Source: Vibrio barjaei (GTDB lineage Bacteria; Pseudomonadota; Gammaproteobacteria; Enterobacterales; Vibrionaceae). From it: 64,000 nucleotides of DNA. Shown here in pieces: positions 19,216 through 30,833 of this stretch. The notes under the pieces are model-generated. The model was not told where the DNA came from. It saw nothing but the letters and a program-made list of their open reading frames with translations, and made no database searches. The stretch covers positions 186,001-250,000 of the forward strand of contig NZ_LQXO02000006.1 in NCBI RefSeq assembly GCF_001639065.2. Direction: 5' to 3'. Position 1 is the stretch's first letter; each line of letters starts with the position of its first letter. Both the position numbers and the translations under genes were made by a program.

Positions 19216-19244
19216 TATAAAAATAGCCTTCATTGGAAGGCTAT
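19216..19244 (-). terminator. Terminator after rlmA
   Basis: Read on the minus strand, a nine-pair stem (19223-19231 with 19236-19244) with a 4-nt loop is followed by five T residues. It lies 62 nt past the rlmA stop. Confidence 0.8.
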
Positions 19245-19306
19245 CTTGGAACCGTAATGGTAATAGAGATTGAACGTGGACTCAATCTAATTGAAAATAA
19301 ATCTCA

Positions 19307-20119
19307 TTACATTTTACGGTAGGCTCGAATCAAGAAATCAGCGCGACATTGAAACGATGCTTGTGATTTTAGGTTTGACCTTACTTCGTCTGTCGCTTTC
19401 CAAGCAAATGGTGTCATCTGCAATAAATCATACGCTTGTTGTCCACTAAGGTTCATTTCATAGTCTAGCTTAGATTCTGACAAAAGTTCGAAGCCTTCAA
19501 TTTGCTCTGCCGTTTCATCATGTAAACGAACATCTTGATAGATCAGCGCCCTAAGTTCATATAAATGGTGACTACCTGGCGTTACGGTCAGCATGATACC
19601 TTGATCTTCAATACAGCGAAGTAACTCATCGTGTTTGCAAGGTGCGTAAATTCGAACCACAGCAGCTAGACTGTTTTCAGAGAAGGGCAGTTTATGACTT
19701 GAGGCAACGCAAAAGTTGACGTTTGGGTAGCGTTTTGCGCCGTATCGAACCGCTACTTTGGAAATATCGAGTCCATAAAAGTCTAACGTTTTGTCCCTTT
19801 CAGCTAGGTATTGTTGAAAAAAGCTGGTGTAATAACCTTCTCCACAGCCGATATCGAGAACAGTGCCATGGTCTACGAGTTTGGCTAGAGTTTCCACAAC
19901 TTGCTGACGCATAGGTGCGTACAGGTCGTGCTCAAGAAAAGTACGTCGTGCCTGCATCATCTCTTTATTGTCGCCAGGATCTTTTGAGCGCTTGTGCTGC
20001 ACAGGCATGAGGTTGACATAACCTTCTTTTGCCAAGTCGAACTGATGGTTGTTTTCGCAGCGAAAACTACGCTCATTAAGGGATAACGATTGCTGACAGA
20101 GCGGACATTGATAGGACAT
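19307..20119 (-). CDS. rlmA: 23S rRNA (guanine(745)-N1)-methyltransferase RlmA
   Basis: A 270-residue SAM-dependent methyltransferase that modifies G745 of 23S rRNA. It has the N-terminal zinc site (C5, C8, C21, H25), the conserved KEGYVNLMPVQHKRSKDPGD stretch and the SAM motif VLDIGCGEGY at 87-96. The start codon is only 1 nt from the base of a long hairpin (20121-20155), which is unusual and may limit ribosome access. Confidence 0.94.
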   Translation of the reverse strand: MSYQCPLCQQSLSLNERSFRCENNHQFDLAKEGYVNLMPVQHKRSKDPGDNKEMMQARRTFLEHDLYAPMRQQVVETLAKLVDHGTVLDIGCGEGYYTSFFQQYLAERDKTLDFYGLDISKVAVRYGAKRYPNVNFCVASSHKLPFSENSLAAVVRIYAPCKHDELLRCIEDQGIMLTVTPGSHHLYELRALIYQDVRLHDETAEQIEGFELLSESKLDYEMNLSGQQAYDLLQMTPFAWKATDEVRSNLKSQASFQCRADFLIRAYRKM

Positions 20120-20120
20120 A

Positions 20121-20155
20121 GGTTAGACTCGACGAAAATTTTCGTAAGTCTAACC
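20121..20155 (-). promoter_or_regulatory. Long hairpin abutting the rlmA start codon
   Basis: Outer arms 20121-20129 and 20147-20155 (nine pairs) enclose a second self-complementary segment (20132-20138 with 20139-20145). The structure ends 1 nt before the rlmA ATG on the minus strand and has no T tract, so it looks more like a translation-control element than a terminator. Confidence 0.55.
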
Positions 20156-20189
20156 ATATCATTGATTGGAAGCAATTAGCTCAGGCGAT

Positions 20190-21074
20190 TTACTTTATCG
20201 AAAGAGTGGTTGCGAGCTGGTAAGTGTCACCAGGGTTAAGCTCCTGTCCCGCTTCTAGTGTCTTAGCGTGTAATGTGGACTCTATACAGAACATAGTTAA
20301 GTAGCCATCATCGTTCATGTCACCCATCGACTTCGCGCCTGCTTCCCAAGGATTCCAAAGGACTGCTGAATTGTCACCGTCATTGATGACGGAGAGTTGT
20401 CGAACTAATGCATTATCGTGAAGCACAATTTCTTTGCTCGGCTCGGTGTAAACACGATCGATAGTATCGGTTAGAGCCAGCATTTCGCCACCCTGACACA
20501 CTTTACCTTGTTGTAGGCCATCAATATAAGTTGGGCCCATCCCGGTGACTTCCATGTTATGAATGTCACCGATGCTTAGATAGGTATGCAGTGCACCGGA
20601 GAACTTCCACGCAGCCGAATCGGTGTTGGTTACGTTGAGAGTAGCGGTGAGTGTTTCAGATACTTCTACGTTTAAAACGAGTTGGAAGCGGTGTGGCCAA
20701 ATTTCGCGCGTTTGGTCGTTGTCAGATAACCCCAAGCTTACAATGACACCAGCATCGTTTTCACGGTGCTCGATTAGCGTCCAAGCACTGTTGCGCGCAA
20801 ACCCATGAGCGGGGGCAGCAACGCGACCAAACCAAGGCCAGCAAATAGGGATGCCACCTCGTAGTGCAGCTTTATTGTCGTAGACCGCGTCTTTGCTCAT
20901 CCAAATCAACTCTTCTTGATTAGAGGGCTTGAACGAGATGATATGACCGCCATGAAGGGAAATCGCAGCAGTTGCCTTCGGGTGGTTGATACGAACGATC
21001 GTATTGTCGCCTAGCTTAGCAGTCGTTACGCAGTCAGAAAGTACAGTTAAAGCTGGTAGCGTAGACAAGTCCAT
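20190..21074 (-). CDS. yeaD: D-hexose-6-phosphate mutarotase YeaD
   Basis: A 294-residue aldose-1-epimerase-family protein, similar to E. coli YeaD, which interconverts anomers of hexose 6-phosphates. Recognisable segments are SLHGGHIISFKP and GIPICWPWFG, with a C-terminal MFCIESTLHAKT. It lies downstream of gapA on the same strand, as in E. coli, but a terminator (21163-21190) intervenes. Confidence 0.93.
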   Translation of the reverse strand: MDLSTLPALTVLSDCVTTAKLGDNTIVRINHPKATAAISLHGGHIISFKPSNQEELIWMSKDAVYDNKAALRGGIPICWPWFGRVAAPAHGFARNSAWTLIEHRENDAGVIVSLGLSDNDQTREIWPHRFQLVLNVEVSETLTATLNVTNTDSAAWKFSGALHTYLSIGDIHNMEVTGMGPTYIDGLQQGKVCQGGEMLALTDTIDRVYTEPSKEIVLHDNALVRQLSVINDGDNSAVLWNPWEAGAKSMGDMNDDGYLTMFCIESTLHAKTLEAGQELNPGDTYQLATTLSIK

Positions 21075-21162
21075 AGATTGTAACTCCTAGGTGTGAGTTT
21101 CTGGTTCCTAGGGGTGGGCAATGTTTGACATTCCCAGGTGATATTGAACCCAGAAACAGATA

Positions 21163-21190
21163 CAAAAAAGGCGACCCAATGAGTCGCCTT
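21163..21190 (-). terminator. Terminator after gapA
   Basis: Minus-strand stem of eight pairs (21168-21175 with 21183-21190), 7-nt loop, then six T residues. Confidence 0.85.
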
Positions 21191-21218
21191 AATACAAATA
21201 TTCAGCTAAAAGCTTACA

Positions 21219-22552
<1,334 letters not shown>

Positions 22553-22978
22553 GTGAGTGGTGAAAATAAAAACGCGATGAAGCCCGATGATTACTGGCGT
22601 GAGACCCTAAATGATGAACAATACCGTGTGTGTCGACAGCAGGGAACTGAAGCGCCTTTTAGCGGTACTCTACTACACAACCGTGATACTGGCTTATACC
22701 ACTGTACTTGCTGTGAAGCGCCACTTTTTAATTCTGAGAGTAAGTATGATTCAGGCTGTGGTTGGCCTAGTTTTGATGCGCCTGTTGATGATGAAGCTAT
22801 TCGATTTTTGGAAGATATAAGCCATGGTATGCAGCGAATAGAGATTAGATGTAAGGCGTGTGACAGCCATTTGGGCCATGTTTTTGAAGATGGTCCCAAA
22901 ACCACGGGGCAAAGGTATTGTGTCAACTCTGTGTCGTTAATTTTCAACAAAAGCGAAAGTAGTGATGTATCTGACTGA
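22553..22978 (+). CDS. msrB: Peptide-methionine (R)-S-oxide reductase MsrB
   Basis: A 141-residue repair enzyme that reduces methionine-R-sulfoxide in proteins. Zinc ligands are C51/C54 and C100/C103, and the catalytic Cys is C123 in GQRYCVNS. The start is GTG 22553; an ATG eight codons in is an alternative. Adjacency to gapA and a YeaC-like gene copies the E. coli gapA-msrB-yeaC region. Confidence 0.95.
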   Translation: MSGENKNAMKPDDYWRETLNDEQYRVCRQQGTEAPFSGTLLHNRDTGLYHCTCCEAPLFNSESKYDSGCGWPSFDAPVDDEAIRFLEDISHGMQRIEIRCKACDSHLGHVFEDGPKTTGQRYCVNSVSLIFNKSESSDVSD

Positions 22979-23012
22979 TTCTATGTACCATTCTTTCATT
23001 TTGTAGAAATAA

Positions 23013-23042
23013 AAACGGGCCCCATTAGTGGGGCCCGTTTTT
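23013..23042. terminator. Strong bidirectional terminator
   Basis: Twelve-pair G/C-rich stem (23013-23024 with 23029-23040), 4-nt loop, flanked by A and T runs, between converging msrB and the DUF2989 gene. Confidence 0.9.
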
Positions 23043-23062
23043 ACTTTCAATAATTTAGCTAA

Positions 23063-23878
23063 CTACTGAAGCACTAAGTCTCTCGTATATTTTCCGTTAT
23101 CAATAGCTTTCGCGACAGTTTTTGCCTGCTCATTGAGAGAGCGATACTCCTCTTCCGTTAACCCAAAAAGCAACCTGAGTTCGTCGTTTGAAGCGATAGG
23201 TACGTCAAACTCTTTACCAACCATCGCCCAAAGATAGGATTGCTTTGGGAGATCAAGGTTTTGAGTTACGCTCGCTAAAGACTTAATCACTTCTTTGTTG
23301 ACGTGTTTTCCACCTGCTGAAAGCTCTAGAGAGCGATTTAATAGTTGATAGGTTTTTTGCTTATCTCGTGAAATATAGTAGGTGGCGAGTGCATATTGCA
23401 TGGAAGAGGTGTCAAGTACGCCGGTATCTTCCATGGCTAAAAAACGACGTTTAGCTGCTTGGCTTCCCGTTTCGCTCCAAAGAAAATAGAGCGTTTCTGG
23501 AGAAGTGGAGCTCGCTAATTCTCGAGTGATTCGTTTTTGTTCTTCTATCGAATACATCAGAGCGTTAAATCTTTTTGCTTTGAGGTCGGCCTGTTCAATT
23601 GGCTGGATTTGAGATGCTAACTCTAGACACTTTCGATATGCCTTGAGCAGGTGATAGTCTTTGACTTGATTCTTTTCACTAGGATCGTCAAGCATCTCAG
23701 AGCGATGCCAAATAAGGTCTGTTCTCGCGATTCGGCATTGACCATCGTTTATGTTTAGTGAAGAACAGTTCAAACTGGGCTGGTTTTCGCAGAGTTGATC
23801 TGTGTTCTTGCGAGTTTCAAAACAGCCGGATAAAAGTGAAGTGGCTACTAAGACGGATAGGAGATAAGGTAATTTCAT
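23063..23878 (-). CDS. DUF2989-type lipoprotein
   Basis: With the start at ATG 23878 (MKLPYLLS), the protein is 271 residues, with a signal peptide and lipobox LLSGC. An ATG six codons upstream (23896) is possible; neither start has a clear Shine-Dalgarno. The mature part is mostly helical, with several Cys near the N-terminus (CENQPSLNCSSLN) and resembles the DUF2989 proteins of vibrios. Function unknown. Confidence 0.8.
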   Translation of the reverse strand: MKLPYLLSVLVATSLLSGCFETRKNTDQLCENQPSLNCSSLNINDGQCRIARTDLIWHRSEMLDDPSEKNQVKDYHLLKAYRKCLELASQIQPIEQADLKAKRFNALMYSIEEQKRITRELASSTSPETLYFLWSETGSQAAKRRFLAMEDTGVLDTSSMQYALATYYISRDKQKTYQLLNRSLELSAGGKHVNKEVIKSLASVTQNLDLPKQSYLWAMVGKEFDVPIASNDELRLLFGLTEEEYRSLNEQAKTVAKAIDNGKYTRDLVLQ

Positions 23879-24020
23879 TCTACTACTTGTGATCAATTAC
23901 ACTGATTTGTCGTACTCAACTTGACTCAGTGTATCATCACGTTATGGTTCGAGTAACGAATTAACCTCTCAGAACCGAAATTTAGCGGGTCTGAAAGTTC
24001 AAGCAAAAAGAAGGTTCAGT

Positions 24021-24305
24021 ATGGACGTAGAACAACTCTTAGAAGCCATGACTCCGGATGTTTATGAGAGACTTCTGTATGCCACTGAAACTGGTCGCTG
24101 GCCAGAAGGTAGTAGATTATCTCAAGACCAAAGAGACTCTTGTATGCAAGCGGTAATGCTTTATCAATCGAAGCATAATGTAGACCCTCAGCATATGTCG
24201 GTCGCCGCAGGGGGCGAAATTAGCTTTAAAAGCAAAGCTGAGCTAAAAAAACAATTCAGTGCGGAACAGCAAGACATAATGAGAGTTAAAGTGAGTAACG
24301 AATAA
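24021..24305 (+). CDS. yeaC: YeaC-like DUF1315 protein
   Basis: A 94-residue soluble protein beginning MDVEQLLEAMTPDVYERLLYA, with conserved ATETGRWPEG and KSKAELKKQF segments matching E. coli YeaC. The family's function is unknown. AGAAGG precedes the start. In E. coli yeaC is next to msrB; here a lipoprotein gene on the other strand lies between them. Confidence 0.87.
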   Translation: MDVEQLLEAMTPDVYERLLYATETGRWPEGSRLSQDQRDSCMQAVMLYQSKHNVDPQHMSVAAGGEISFKSKAELKKQFSAEQQDIMRVKVSNE

Positions 24306-24332
24306 AAAAGGGGCGATGAGCCCCTTTTATTT
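24306..24332. terminator. Bidirectional terminator after yeaC
   Basis: Nine-pair stem (24306-24314 with 24320-24328), 5-nt loop, T-rich on both strands, between converging genes. Confidence 0.85.
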
Positions 24333-24341
24333 TACTTTTTG

Positions 24342-25901
24342 TTAGCCAGCAAGTACGTCCGTTGCAACTTTGTAGCTCGGATCTTCTTTGACATTGATTT
24401 CGACTAAGCTGCCGGCTTTTTGTAACAGTGCGCGGCAGTCAGGACTTAAGTGCCTTAAGTGAAGTGTTTTACCTACCGCTGCATAACGTTCTGCTAACGT
24501 CTCGATTGCTTCAATAGCCGAGTGGTCTGTAACGCGCGAGTTGGCAAAATCAACGATGACATCTACTGGGTCGTTCTTAGCATCAAACAACTCTAGGAAG
24601 TTTGCCGCAGAGCCGAAAAAGATAGGTCCGTTTACTTGGTACTCTTTAGAGCCTTCAGCATTGATGCTGCTACTTGCGTAGATGTGTTTTGCGTGTTCCC
24701 AAGCGAACATAAGCGCAGAGACAACGACACCCACAGCAACCGCTACGGCAAGGTCAGTCAGAACGGTAACTACCGTAACCAGCACAATAACAAAGAAATC
24801 TTGTTTAGGTACACGGCGTGCAAGCTTAAAGGTCGCCCATTCGAACGTCCCAATCACAACCATAAACATTACGCCTACTAGTGCGGCTAACGGAATCATT
24901 TCGATAAGTGCTGCTGCAAACAGAATAAACATTAGTAGTGCAACAGCTGCAACGATACCTGACAAACGGCCACGACCACCAGAGTTCACGTTGATCATTG
25001 ACTGGCCGATCATGGCACAGCCACCCATCGCACCAAACACCGAACAGGTTACGTTTGCTAGACCCTGACCTACACATTCACGGTTAGATTGTCCACGTGT
25101 ATTGGTCATTTCATCAAGCACGGTCAGTGTTAATAGTGACTCGATTAAGCCTATTGCCGCCAAAATAATAGCGTATGGCAGAATGATCTGTAGGGTTTCA
25201 AGCGTCAATGGAACCGCTGGGATAGAGAATTCTGGCAGAGAGCCCGCCAATGTCGCGTTCATATCACCCGACATCGAGCGCAGAAAATCGACAACAGTGC
25301 GTGTATCCAAACCAAGACCCTGAACCAATAAGGTAACAGTCACGATAGCAACTAACGATGATGGAACGGCGGTAGTTAGCTTAGGTAGAAAGTGAATAAT
25401 ACCCATAGTCAACGCAACTAATCCAAGCATCAGCATCATTTGATCTTGAGGTAGCCAAGTTAAGGCGCCTGAAAGGTCGGGGGCTTTAAATTGTCCAAGC
25501 TGTGCTAAGAAGATAACGATCGCAAGGCCGTTAACGAAGCCGATCATAACAGGGTGGGGTACCATGCGAATGAATTTACCCAATTTAAATAAACCTGCAC
25601 TGATTTGTAGTAGACCTGCAAGCATAATAGCGGCAAAGAGATATTGTACTCCGTGAGTTGCTACTAGGCTGACCATTACTACAGCCATTGCGCCTGTAGC
25701 GCCAGAGATCATGCCCGGACGGCCACCGAAGATAGAAGTGACTAAACCGACGATAAACGCGGCGTATAGGCCAACCATTGGGTCAACACCGGCAACGAAC
25801 GCAAAAGCAACCGCTTCTGGCACTAATGCCAACGCAACGGTAAGGCCGGATAGAACATCGTTTTTTACCGAGTGCTTGGAAAACTGTGGAAATTCAAACA
25901 T
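24342..25901 (-). CDS. SulP-family anion transporter with STAS domain
   Basis: A 519-residue SLC26/SulP carrier: about 14 membrane segments (residues 10-400), including [18 protein letters not shown] and the [15 protein letters not shown] motif, then a C-terminal cytoplasmic STAS domain (about 410-515). Bacterial members move sulfate, bicarbonate or organic anions; the substrate here cannot be decided. It is transcribed alone. Confidence 0.9.
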   Translation of the reverse strand: MFEFPQFSKHSVKNDVLSGLTVALALVPEAVAFAFVAGVDPMVGLYAAFIVGLVTSIFGGRPGMISGATGAMAVVMVSLVATHGVQYLFAAIMLAGLLQISAGLFKLGKFIRMVPHPVMIGFVNGLAIVIFLAQLGQFKAPDLSGALTWLPQDQMMLMLGLVALTMGIIHFLPKLTTAVPSSLVAIVTVTLLVQGLGLDTRTVVDFLRSMSGDMNATLAGSLPEFSIPAVPLTLETLQIILPYAIILAAIGLIESLLTLTVLDEMTNTRGQSNRECVGQGLANVTCSVFGAMGGCAMIGQSMINVNSGGRGRLSGIVAAVALLMFILFAAALIEMIPLAALVGVMFMVVIGTFEWATFKLARRVPKQDFFVIVLVTVVTVLTDLAVAVAVGVVVSALMFAWEHAKHIYASSSINAEGSKEYQVNGPIFFGSAANFLELFDAKNDPVDVIVDFANSRVTDHSAIEAIETLAERYAAVGKTLHLRHLSPDCRALLQKAGSLVEINVKEDPSYKVATDVLAG

Positions 25902-26232
25902 GTAATTGTGCTTACTTATGTTGTTGGATTTATATGGATTTCATCCAGCGCAAATTGAGACGTTCAAAGTGTAGAATTGCTATATGAATAGCATAGGTGA
26001 AAATGATTCGTCGTCATTATCCATTTTCTATATGACATAGATATGGCGCATTGTTGATGAAATAATCAAAGCTCGGCATGCTACAGAAATGTGAACAAAA
26101 CTTCAATATTGAAAGAAAGTGTTTCTATGCCAAGTAGCATCTTATGTCTGCAATTTCCGCCGACTATTCCTCAATAATAAAAAAGGCTGCGATATTCGCA
26201 GCCTTTTCAATTTTTCCTTTCTACTCTACGAA
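25902..26232. other. Intergenic region between the SulP gene and rne
   Basis: It contains the upstream region of the SulP gene and, at 26175-26206, the terminator of rne. I see no further gene or clear repeat in the A/T-rich remainder. Confidence 0.6.
26175..26206 (-). terminator. Terminator after rne
   Basis: Twelve-pair stem (26181-26192 with 26196-26206 region), 3-nt loop, followed on the minus strand by a T tract. Confidence 0.88.
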
Positions 26233-29196
26233 CTAGTAGTTAGGTTTTGTCATTTCTGCTGATGCAGAATTAGTGGCAACTTGGCTGCCCGCACCTTTCT
26301 GTTGGTAGCGCTCAGCTTTAACCGGTGCAGCTTTGATGATAATTTCACCAAGTTCCTGCTTGCCTTCAGCCTTAGCCATTGGTGCACTCGCGTGGCCTTT
26401 GAAGCTAACAGTCGCTTTCTCTACAACAGGGCTTACTGGAGTAGGCTCCACGACAGTAGGTTGCTCTTCAACAACTGCATTTTCCGCTACTGAGACTTCA
26501 ACCATAGGCTCGGTTTCAACAACGGTTTCTGCGGCAGGCTCAACGATTGCTGGTGCAGTTTCCACAACTGGTTCAGCAACAACTTGAACTGGCTCAACTG
26601 CTGCTTCAACGACCGCTTGCTCAACCTTAGGTTCTGTGACAGCAGGTGCTTCAATAGCTTCAGGCTTACGCATTACGATAACCTTACCCATTGCCATCTC
26701 AGGCATAGCAACACCGGTAGTTGTGACTAACTCTTTAACTTCCGCTTCAGGTTTCGCTTTTGCCTTAGGTTTCACAATGCCATAGCTCGGCATTACTTTA
26801 CCCATCGCCATTTCAGGAGAAGCTACACCACCCTTGCGTAGGCGGAATGGGTTAGGGCGACGATCGCGACCACGACGACGACGTTGACCACTTGCACGTA
26901 AGTGACGAGGCGAACGACGGTTACGACGTTGTTTACCTTCCTCTTTCGCTGGAGCTTCTGTTGCTGCTTCAGGTGCTTGAGGCTTTTCTACTGCAGTTTG
27001 AGCTGTCTCAACAGGCACAACCTGAGTAGCTTGCTCTTCCTGTTGTGCTTTTTGATCTTTTACGCGCACTTGCTTAGAAAGCTTACGACGCTGACGGCGC
27101 TCTTTAACTTTCGCCGCTTTTTCTTCAGAACGAGGTGCTTTTTTCTCAGCTTGAACATCAGCTGCGATTTGTTGACCTTGCTCTTCTACTTTTGATTTGC
27201 CGCTTGCTTCATCGCGTTTTTTATTACGACGATCTTGCTGCTTACCGCGACGATTTTGCTGTTTGCGTGACTCTTGAGCATTGTCGATAGACTCTTTCTC
27301 TTCGTCACGAGCAGGTTTGTTACGGCGATTCTTGTTACGATCATTATCGCGAGAATCTTTATTATTACGACGACGTTGATCGTTGTTTCGATTACGACGC
27401 TGTCTGCCATTGCGATTTTTAGGTGCTTCTTCTTTCTTCTCTGGCTCTTTCACAGGCTCTTCATTTGAAGAGAAAAGTGAACCGATAGCAGAAAGGATGC
27501 GAGAAATCAGACCTGGCTGTTTCTCTTCTTTCTTCGTTTCTACCTTAGCAGGCTTACTTGGCTTAGGAGCTGGAGTCGGGGCGTTTTGAGTAGGCGTTGC
27601 AAAACCTTGCAGTGCAGGCTGCTCAATCTTACGCGGTTTAGCCTCAACTTCGGCTTCCTTAGCTTCAGCCTCTTTAAGTGCTTCTAGCTTTTTAGGTAGC
27701 AGGTATGACAACAGGTCTTGTTCTTCACCTTCACGAACACGGATTACCTCAAAGTGAGGTGTTTCCATATCAGAATCAGGAACAATAGTGATCTTAACAT
27801 CTTGTACGCGCTCAATGTGGTTAATGGAGCGACGTTTTTCGTTTAGTAGGTAAGAAGCAATTGGCACTGGCACGATGGCAAGAGCTTGAGACGTGTTGTC
27901 TTTCAAGGCTTCTTCTTCGATGAGACGAAGTACTGATAGTGCTAATGACTCGTTATCACGCACCACACCCGTACCAGTACAACGAGGGCAAATGTGATGA
28001 CTTGCTTCAGCCAAAGATGGGCTCAAGCGTTGACGAGACATTTCTAGTAGACCAAAACGAGAAATACGACCTATTTGAACACGAGCGCGATCAATTCGCA
28101 CTGCTTCGCGTAGACGATTCTCAACCTCACGTTGGTGGCGCACAGGTGTCATATCGATAAAGTCGATAACGACGAGACCACCTAGGTCACGAAGGCGTAG
28201 CTGACGAGCAATTTCATCTGCTGCTTCAAGGTTAGTATTCAGTGCAGTTTCTTCGATATCGCTGCCTTTGGTAGCGCGGGCAGAGTTGATATCGATAGAA
28301 GTAAGTGCTTCAGTTGGGTCAATAACGATAGAACCACCAGATGGAAGCCTCACTTCGCGTTGGAACGCTGACTCGATCTGGCTTTCAATCTGATAGTGAC
28401 TAAATAGCGGTACTTCACCTTCGTATTTCTTCACTCGGTTCACAAAGTCTGGGCGAACCAGTTGAATGTGCTGACGAGCACGCTCATAGATGGTATTGCT
28501 ATCAATTAAGATCTCGCCAATATCGCGACGTAAGTAGTCACGAAGTGCACGAACGATAACGTTACTTTCTTGGTGGATTAAGAACGGAGCAGGGTTTTGG
28601 TCTGCTGCACCCTTAATGTTTTCCCAGTTGTTTAGGAGGAAACGCAAATCCCACTCCAGCTCTTCTGCACTTTTGCCCACGCCCGCAGTACGAACGATTA
28701 GGCCCATACCTTGTGGTAGTTCTAGAGTGCTCAAGGCAGCTTTTAGCTCTGTACGCTCTTCACCTTCAATGCGACGAGAAATACCGCCAGCACGAGGGTT
28801 GTTAGGCATCAGTACTAAGTAACTACCTGCTAGAGAGATGAAGGTTGTCAATGCAGCACCTTTGCTACCGCGTTCCTCTTTCTCAACTTGCACGATCACT
28901 TCTTGGCCTTCGCTCAAGACATCTTTAATGCTTGGGCGACCTTGGTAGGTGTAGCCTTCAGGGAAGTATTCGCGTGCAATTTCTTTGAGAGGGAGGAAGC
29001 CGTGGCGTTCGGCACCGTAGTCAACAAAAGCGGCCTCTAGGCTAGGCTCAACTCGAGTGATACGTCCTTTGTAGATATTCGCTTTTTTAGATTCGTGACC
29101 TGGACTTTCGATATCAAGATCGAATAGTCGCTGGCCATCGACCAAAGCGACACGCAACTCTTCTTTTTGAGTTGCGTTGATTAACATTCTTTTCAT
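26233..29196 (-). CDS. rne: Ribonuclease E
   Basis: The endonuclease that starts mRNA decay and organises the degradosome, 987 residues. I set the start at ATG 29196 ([14 protein letters not shown]), which matches E. coli RNase E; the open frame extends 56 codons further but that stretch lies in the leader. The catalytic half holds the S1 domain (about 35-125), DNase-I-like core and Zn-link CPRC near residue 404. The C-terminal half is disordered, with Arg/Asn-rich RNA-binding segments, a Pro/Val/Glu-rich region and a duplicated PEMAMGKV motif (the first copy SPEMAMGKV). A long leader suggests autoregulation. Confidence 0.97.
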   Translation of the reverse strand: MKRMLINATQKEELRVALVDGQRLFDLDIESPGHESKKANIYKGRITRVEPSLEAAFVDYGAERHGFLPLKEIAREYFPEGYTYQGRPSIKDVLSEGQEVIVQVEKEERGSKGAALTTFISLAGSYLVLMPNNPRAGGISRRIEGEERTELKAALSTLELPQGMGLIVRTAGVGKSAEELEWDLRFLLNNWENIKGAADQNPAPFLIHQESNVIVRALRDYLRRDIGEILIDSNTIYERARQHIQLVRPDFVNRVKKYEGEVPLFSHYQIESQIESAFQREVRLPSGGSIVIDPTEALTSIDINSARATKGSDIEETALNTNLEAADEIARQLRLRDLGGLVVIDFIDMTPVRHQREVENRLREAVRIDRARVQIGRISRFGLLEMSRQRLSPSLAEASHHICPRCTGTGVVRDNESLALSVLRLIEEEALKDNTSQALAIVPVPIASYLLNEKRRSINHIERVQDVKITIVPDSDMETPHFEVIRVREGEEQDLLSYLLPKKLEALKEAEAKEAEVEAKPRKIEQPALQGFATPTQNAPTPAPKPSKPAKVETKKEEKQPGLISRILSAIGSLFSSNEEPVKEPEKKEEAPKNRNGRQRRNRNNDQRRRNNKDSRDNDRNKNRRNKPARDEEKESIDNAQESRKQQNRRGKQQDRRNKKRDEASGKSKVEEQGQQIAADVQAEKKAPRSEEKAAKVKERRQRRKLSKQVRVKDQKAQQEEQATQVVPVETAQTAVEKPQAPEAATEAPAKEEGKQRRNRRSPRHLRASGQRRRRGRDRRPNPFRLRKGGVASPEMAMGKVMPSYGIVKPKAKAKPEAEVKELVTTTGVAMPEMAMGKVIVMRKPEAIEAPAVTEPKVEQAVVEAAVEPVQVVAEPVVETAPAIVEPAAETVVETEPMVEVSVAENAVVEEQPTVVEPTPVSPVVEKATVSFKGHASAPMAKAEGKQELGEIIIKAAPVKAERYQQKGAGSQVATNSASAEMTKPNY

Positions 29197-29534
29197 TACA
29201 GAAATTCTCGTTGTATTTTCTTTGTTTTCATCAGTGCTCTTGTCACAGTTTTCGTAAGTCGTGGTGCCGGATCCCATGGCTTTGTAAAATGCAGCCTCCC
29301 GGCTGGAAGGGATGCTCTTGGGCACTACAGTCTTCACACAGAACTTTCGCTGTGTGCTCCGCATATGTGGCGGTGATACTCAACACGATTACGTGAGTAG
29401 GTGACAAGGAAGTCTTAGCGATCAACGTCTTATGCCAGTTGCTGCGTCTCAAAACTAAGCGTTCTACTCATAGTTAAAATTGCTCAAAGATAATATCGAC
29501 AAATCATAAATCGATTTTAATTACCTATTGCAGC
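29197..29534 (-). promoter_or_regulatory. Long structured 5' leader of rne
   Basis: From the candidate start near 29534 to the ATG is about 338 nt, close to the 361-nt autoregulatory E. coli rne leader. Visible hairpins: five pairs with a UCCC/GGGA-type loop at 29292-29305, and seven pairs at 29335-29341 with 29350-29356. By analogy these would recruit RNase E to its own mRNA. Confidence 0.6.
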
Positions 29535-29813
29535 TGTGAACTATAGCAGCGCAGCGAATTATCAGCAATCAGCTTTAGTATAAACCACAGAAAAAAATCT
29601 GATTCTGCCTAGGCAATGTACGTTTAATGTGCTGATTTTAAGCGATAATATCTCAGCAAGCGTAAAAGCTGGTTCAAACTGGTTGATTTCTATCCACAGC
29701 TTGTTCAGTCAATGGCTAAGCGCGTGTTGTTGATGGTTTTTCCACTATCTCATCGACAAAATTACCAATAGAAAGCGTTATTTTCTTGCCGCTTTGAATG
29801 TTATAATAGCGAA
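29535..29813. other. Upstream part of rne-rluC divergent region
   Basis: No gene is seen. It holds the rne promoter candidate and, at 29802-29807, a perfect TATAAT only 6 nt before the rluC ATG. Confidence 0.5.
29541..29569 (-). promoter_or_regulatory. Candidate rne promoter
   Basis: On the minus strand TTGCTG (29564-29569), 17 bp, TATAGT (29541-29546). The -10 is good, the -35 weak. Its position gives a leader length like that of E. coli rne. Confidence 0.45.
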
Positions 29814-30761
29814 ATGAGTGAAATTAGAACTAAAGTCCAATTTGTCGATATTGACGACGATATGGCTGGTCAGCGCATCGATAACTTTTTGCGCAACCAA
29901 TTGAAAAACATTCCTAAGAGTGTTGTGTACCGAATTGTGCGCAAGGGTGAGGTACGTGTAAACAAAAAGCGTGTCAAAGCGGAATACAAGCTTCAAGCAG
30001 GTGATAGCGTCCGTATACCTCCTGTCACAATTGAAGAGAAGCAAGAAGAAACGCCGATCAGCACAAAATTGAATAAAGTAGCAGAACTTGAGTCGCAAAT
30101 TATTTATGAAGACGACCACATGCTGATCTTAAATAAGCCATCTGGAATTGCGGTTCATGGTGGTAGTGGTTTGAAGTTTGGTGCGATTGAAGCACTAAGG
30201 GCCTTACGGCCACAAGCACGCTTCTTAGAATTAGTGCACCGTATTGACCGTGATACCTCAGGTATTCTCTTAGTTGCGAAGAAGCGATCTGCTTTGCGTC
30301 ATTTGCAAGCTCAGTTTCGTGAGAAGACCGTGCAGAAGTATTACTTCGCCCTAGTCATGGGGAAATGGAAGCCTAGTTGTCGAGTAGTAAAAGCTCCGCT
30401 GCTAAAGAATGAAGTGAACAGTATTGTTAGGGTTAACCCTAATGGAAAACCTTCAGAAACTCGCTTTAAAGTATTAGAGTCGTTTGAGCAGGCAACGCTG
30501 GTTCAAGCAAGTCCAATTACCGGGCGTACCCACCAAATTCGAGTACATACTCAATATACTGGCCATCCGATAGCATGGGATGATCGCTATGGTGATCGCC
30601 GATTTGATGCTTATACAGCGAAAGTGGGCCTAGACCGTTTGTTCCTGCATGCTGCAAACATTGTCTTTGTGCACCCAGCGAATGATGAAAAAATGGAAAT
30701 ACATGCTGAGATGGAGCCAAAGTTGCAGCAAGCGATTAAAAAGCTAAAAGCAGGCGTGTAA
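29814..30761 (+). CDS. rluC: 23S rRNA pseudouridine(955/2504/2580) synthase RluC
   Basis: A 315-residue pseudouridine synthase with an N-terminal S4 RNA-binding domain (about 18-75; GQRIDNFLRNQL) and catalytic domain with HRIDRDTSG (catalytic D145). It is divergent from rne, as in E. coli. No Shine-Dalgarno is visible and a TATAAT lies 6 nt upstream of the ATG, so the mRNA may be leaderless or nearly so. Confidence 0.95.
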   Translation: MSEIRTKVQFVDIDDDMAGQRIDNFLRNQLKNIPKSVVYRIVRKGEVRVNKKRVKAEYKLQAGDSVRIPPVTIEEKQEETPISTKLNKVAELESQIIYEDDHMLILNKPSGIAVHGGSGLKFGAIEALRALRPQARFLELVHRIDRDTSGILLVAKKRSALRHLQAQFREKTVQKYYFALVMGKWKPSCRVVKAPLLKNEVNSIVRVNPNGKPSETRFKVLESFEQATLVQASPITGRTHQIRVHTQYTGHPIAWDDRYGDRRFDAYTAKVGLDRLFLHAANIVFVHPANDEKMEIHAEMEPKLQQAIKKLKAGV

Positions 30762-30779
30762 CTTGAGAACTATAACTAG

Positions 30780-30816
30780 AGCGGAGTGCTTCAATCCCAG
30801 AAGCACTCCGCTTTTG
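30780..30816 (+). terminator. Terminator after rluC
   Basis: Thirteen-pair stem (30780-30792 with 30800-30812), 7-nt loop, followed by TTT-G-TTT. The T tract is only on the plus strand. Confidence 0.87.
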
Positions 30817-30833
30817 TTTATACGCTTCTGTTT

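Noticed and set aside
27000..27600. Several plus-strand open frames inside rne
   Set aside because: They are opposite-strand shadows of the Arg/Glu-rich scaffold and have no start signals.
26233..29364. Longer RNase E start at 29364
   Set aside because: The 56-codon extension lies in the structured leader; homologues begin at [10 protein letters not shown] (29196).
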